Positions 6,487-8,815 of a stretch of DNA of 8,815 nucleotides are shown piece after piece. The first letter of the stretch is position 1. Each line of letters starts with the position of its first letter. A program made the translations under genes and the position numbers. The notes beneath the pieces are model-generated. The model made no database searches. It was not told the DNA's origin and worked only from the letters and a program-made list of their open reading frames with translations. The stretch covers positions 1 through 8,815 of the forward strand of contig CAJVYO010000056.1 in the NCBI GenBank assembly GCA_913009515.1, read 5' to 3'. The DNA comes from an uncultured Methylococcaceae bacterium (GTDB lineage: Bacteria > Pseudomonadota > Gammaproteobacteria > Methylococcales > Methylomonadaceae).

Positions 6487-6523
6487 TGAAAGGATAAAAT
6501 CTTGTCTAGGAATTAAATAAAAA

Positions 6524-6850
6524 ATGAAAAATAAAATTAATGTTGCACTGGTTAGACTAATCCAATTTATTGTTTTTGTTATGTTTACCTTTACTGTGAT
6601 TGCCTATTTTGGTGCAATGGTTTTAATTCCATTAGATGCATTAGTCATGATTGGTAAATTTTTAAGTTTATTTGGCATCAGTACTTTAATCGGTACTTTA
6701 ATAGGGCTACCTATTGTAGGGTATTTATGTAAAATCGCTTATGAAACGCCATTATTAATGAATACTGTGGTTGACACAGGTGTTGATTTAATTAAAACAG
6801 GTAAAACAAAAGTAGACGCTTTTAATGCGATTGCTGATTCTATTAAATAA
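6524..6850 (+). CDS. small membrane protein of unknown function
   Basis: I do not recognise this 108-aa protein. A basic N-terminus (MKNK, R11) is followed by two predicted membrane helices at about 12-38 and 42-69, separated by a short turn, then a soluble tail of about 38 residues ending in ADSIK. Glycines and threonines in the second helix (GISTLIGTLIGLPIVG, 51-66) could allow helix packing. There are no cysteine clusters, enzymatic motifs or signal cleavage site. AGGA lies 12 nt before the ATG, a longer spacing than usual. It follows the rhomboid gene by 56 nt in the same direction and is closed by a strong terminator. Base composition and codon use resemble those of its neighbours, so it is probably a real gene. 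Confidence 0.72.
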   Translation: MKNKINVALVRLIQFIVFVMFTFTVIAYFGAMVLIPLDALVMIGKFLSLFGISTLIGTLIGLPIVGYLCKIAYETPLLMNTVVDTGVDLIKTGKTKVDAFNAIADSIK

Positions 6851-6865
6851 ATTGTTATATTTAGT

Positions 6866-6895
6866 TATCTGAGCAGCGTTTCATGCTGTTAGATA
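6866..6895 (+). repeat. stem-loop upstream of the dnaE terminator
   Basis: TATCTGA pairs with TTAGATA (one wobble), and then CAGC with GCTG across a single bulged G, leaving a GTTTCAT loop. It ends 3 nt before the terminator stem begins, giving two hairpins in tandem in the small gene's 3' untranslated region or the dnaE leader. It has no T run of its own. Confidence 0.5.
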
Positions 6896-6898
6896 GAG

Positions 6899-6943
6899 GC
6901 CCCCGCTCTGAATTATTTAAAATAAAGAGTGTGGGCTTTTTTT
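6899..6943 (+). terminator. rho-independent terminator between the small membrane protein gene and dnaE
   Basis: GCCCCCGCTCT (6899-6909) pairs with AGAGTGTGGGC (6926-6936), with one mismatch and one G-T wobble, around an AT-rich loop, and is followed directly by seven T residues (6937-6943). This is a textbook intrinsic terminator on the + strand. It closes the rhomboid/small protein unit and ends only 27 nt before the dnaE start. Confidence 0.85.
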
Positions 6944-6970
6944 ATGCCTATTCTAAAGTCCTGAGTTAAT

Positions 6971-8815
6971 ATGCAACCTAATTTTATTCATTTACGCCTT
7001 CATTCTGAATACTCTTTAGTGGATGGTATTGTTAAAATTAAGCCATTAATTAAACAGGTGTCAGCACTCAACATGCCGGCGGTTGCAATAACTGATCAAT
7101 CAAATTTATTTTCATTAGTTAAATTTTACCGAGCTGCGTTAAATTCAGGTGTGAAGCCGCTAGTCGGTGCAGATGTTCATATATTTAATAGTGACAAACC
7201 AACGCAGCCATTTTCGTTAACCTTATTAGTTAAAAATAATACCGGTTATGTGACTTTAACAGAACTCATTTCGCAAGCTTATCAAAAAGGGCAGCATTTA
7301 GGTGTGCCTATGTTGCAGCGAGAGTGGCTAGAGCAGAATCATCAGGGATTGATTGTTTTATCGGGTGCCTTAGAAGGTGATGTGGGAGTTGCTTTATTAG
7401 AGGGTAATCCAGAAGAAGCACGTCAACGTGCAGGCTATTGGCAGCAATTATTTCCAGATAGTTTTTATTTAGAATTACAGCGAATAGGCAGGCCTAATGA
7501 AGAAGCTTATATTTCTCAAGTTATTGATTTAGCCACACGCTTAAATTTGCCGGTTGTGGCAACCAATAATGTCCGCTTTTTAAAAACTGACAATTTTGCA
7601 GCACATGAAGTCAGAGTGTGTATTAATCAAGGGCGTGTGATTGATGATAATCGTCGTCCTAAAGATTATACGCCGCAACAATATTTGCGTAGTGCTGAAG
7701 AAATGCAGGTTTTATTTCAAGATATTCCCGAAGCCTTGGCGAATACTGTCGAAATTGCTAAACGCTGTAATATTAGTTTAACCTTGGGTGAAAACTTCTT
7801 GCCTGATTTTCCGGTCCCGGCAGGCATGTCCTTAGATGAATTTTTTATCGCTGAATCGGAAAAAGGGCTTAATTTACGGTTAGAAAAATACCCGCCTATT
7901 GGCAATGGCAGTTTTTCAGAAAATCGTAAAGCGTATGATGCACGCTTAAAAATGGAATTGGATACCATTGTGCAAATGGGTTTTCCCGGTTACTTTATGA
8001 TTGTGGCAGATTTTATTCAATGGGCAAAAGATAATGCGATTCCTGTTGGGCCGGGTCGGGGGTCTGGTGCGGGGTCGTTAGTGGCTTATGTGCTAAATAT
8101 TACTGACTTAGATCCGATTGAATTTGATTTATTGTTCGAGCGATTTTTAAATCCAGAACGGGTTTCAATGCCTGATTTCGATGTGGATTTTTGTATGGAT
8201 CGCCGTGATGAAGTGATTGATTATGTCGCACAACATTATGGTCGTGAAAAAGTATCACAAATTATTACTTACGGCTCAATGGCGGCTAAAGCGGTTATTC
8301 GAGATGTGGGGCGTGTATTAAGTCATCCCTATGGTTTCGTTGACAGATTATCAAAGTTAGTGCCTTTTGAAATTGGTATTACTTTAGAAAAAGCATTGAA
8401 TGATGTACCGGAATTTAAAGCACTTTATGATAATGATGCTGAAGTAAAAGCCTTAATGGATATGGCGTTATCTTTAGAAGGTACGGTGCGTAATGCGGGT
8501 AAACATGCGGGTGGCGTGGTTATTTCACCGACGAAATTAACCGATTTTTCACCGTTATATTGTGATGAAGAAGGGCATAATTTAGTCACCCAGTTTGATA
8601 AAGATGATGTTGAAGCGGTGGGCTTAGTTAAGTTTGACTTCTTGGGTTTACGCACATTAACCATTATTGATTGGGCCTTACAAACGATTAATAAAAAACA
8701 AAAAGAATTAGGATTGCCGTTAGTTGATATTACCCAAATTCCTCGTGATGATAGGAAAACTTATGAATTATTGACTCGTGCAGAAACCACGGCTGTGTTT
8801 CAGCTAGAATCACGG
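6971..8815 (+). CDS. dnaE: DNA polymerase III alpha subunit (DnaE), C-terminus outside window
   Basis: Catalytic subunit of the replicative DNA polymerase. 615 codons are open to the window edge; E. coli DnaE has 1160 aa, so about half is present. The N-terminal PHP domain begins at once with HLRLHSEYSLVDG (7-19) and runs to about 270. The C-family polymerase palm shows GPGRGSGAGS (360-369) and PDFDVDF (401-407) with the metal-binding aspartates D402 and D404. The third catalytic aspartate is D556 in KFDFLGLRT (554-562), one residue off the E. coli numbering (401, 403, 555). GTVRNAGKHAGG near 510 is also conserved. The ATG is the first in frame after a TGA at 6962-6964 and has only a weak GAG 6 nt upstream. 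It directly follows a strong terminator. The beta-binding, OB-fold and tau-binding parts lie beyond the window. Confidence 0.97.
   Translation, partial: MQPNFIHLRLHSEYSLVDGIVKIKPLIKQVSALNMPAVAITDQSNLFSLVKFYRAALNSGVKPLVGADVHIFNSDKPTQPFSLTLLVKNNTGYVTLTELISQAYQKGQHLGVPMLQREWLEQNHQGLIVLSGALEGDVGVALLEGNPEEARQRAGYWQQLFPDSFYLELQRIGRPNEEAYISQVIDLATRLNLPVVATNNVRFLKTDNFAAHEVRVCINQGRVIDDNRRPKDYTPQQYLRSAEEMQVLFQDIPEALANTVEIAKRCNISLTLGENFLPDFPVPAGMSLDEFFIAESEKGLNLRLEKYPPIGNGSFSENRKAYDARLKMELDTIVQMGFPGYFMIVADFIQWAKDNAIPVGPGRGSGAGSLVAYVLNITDLDPIEFDLLFERFLNPERVSMPDFDVDFCMDRRDEVIDYVAQHYGREKVSQIITYGSMAAKAVIRDVGRVLSHPYGFVDRLSKLVPFEIGITLEKALNDVPEFKALYDNDAEVKALMDMALSLEGTVRNAGKHAGGVVISPTKLTDFSPLYCDEEGHNLVTQFDKDDVEAVGLVKFDFLGLRTLTIIDWALQTINKKQKELGLPLVDITQIPRDDRKTYELLTRAETTAVFQLESR

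Noticed and set aside
7717..7968. 83-codon - strand frame inside dnaE
   Set aside because: Antisense to conserved dnaE sequence.
8425..8664. 79-codon - strand frame inside dnaE
   Set aside because: Antisense to the conserved palm and KFDFLGL region of dnaE.

Overview
The window looks like a chromosomal segment of an AT-rich gammaproteobacterium (roughly 40% GC or less by eye). The evidence is a gamma-type 4.5S SRP RNA immediately upstream of dnaX, and DnaX and DnaE proteins whose motifs match their gammaproteobacterial homologues closely. No phage, insertion sequence, CRISPR array or tRNA was seen. The species cannot be read from the sequence.

Region by region: the window opens inside the SRP RNA gene (ffs; its 5' end lies outside). 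dnaX follows about 24 nt later and encodes the clamp-loader tau subunit. A 13-bp inverted repeat that contains the dnaX stop codon separates dnaX from a convergent, leftward gene group. Read in its own direction, that group is a cytoplasmic zinc-binding (CZB) chemoreceptor, a secreted DUF3047 protein, arsS (radical SAM arsenosugar enzyme) and arsM (arsenic methyltransferase). The last three are spaced 6 and 20 nt apart and look like one operon. Diverging from the chemoreceptor are a rhomboid intramembrane protease and a small two-helix membrane protein of unknown function, both rightward. A strong rho-independent terminator, preceded by a second hairpin, stands 27 nt before dnaE. The catalytic subunit gene of DNA polymerase III then runs off the right edge after 615 codons.

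How the genes work together: dnaX and dnaE both serve the replicative polymerase III holoenzyme but are on separate transcripts here. ArsM should methylate trivalent arsenic, and ArsS should move the adenosyl-derived ribosyl group onto dimethylarsenic, which is the start of arsenosugar synthesis. The DUF3047 protein in the same operon is predicted to be periplasmic and has no known role in this pathway, so it is the best candidate in the window for an undescribed component. The other points worth checking are a possible -1 frameshift site in dnaX that would give a gamma-like product from an unusual heptamer, and the terminator that leaves dnaE no obvious room for its own promoter.
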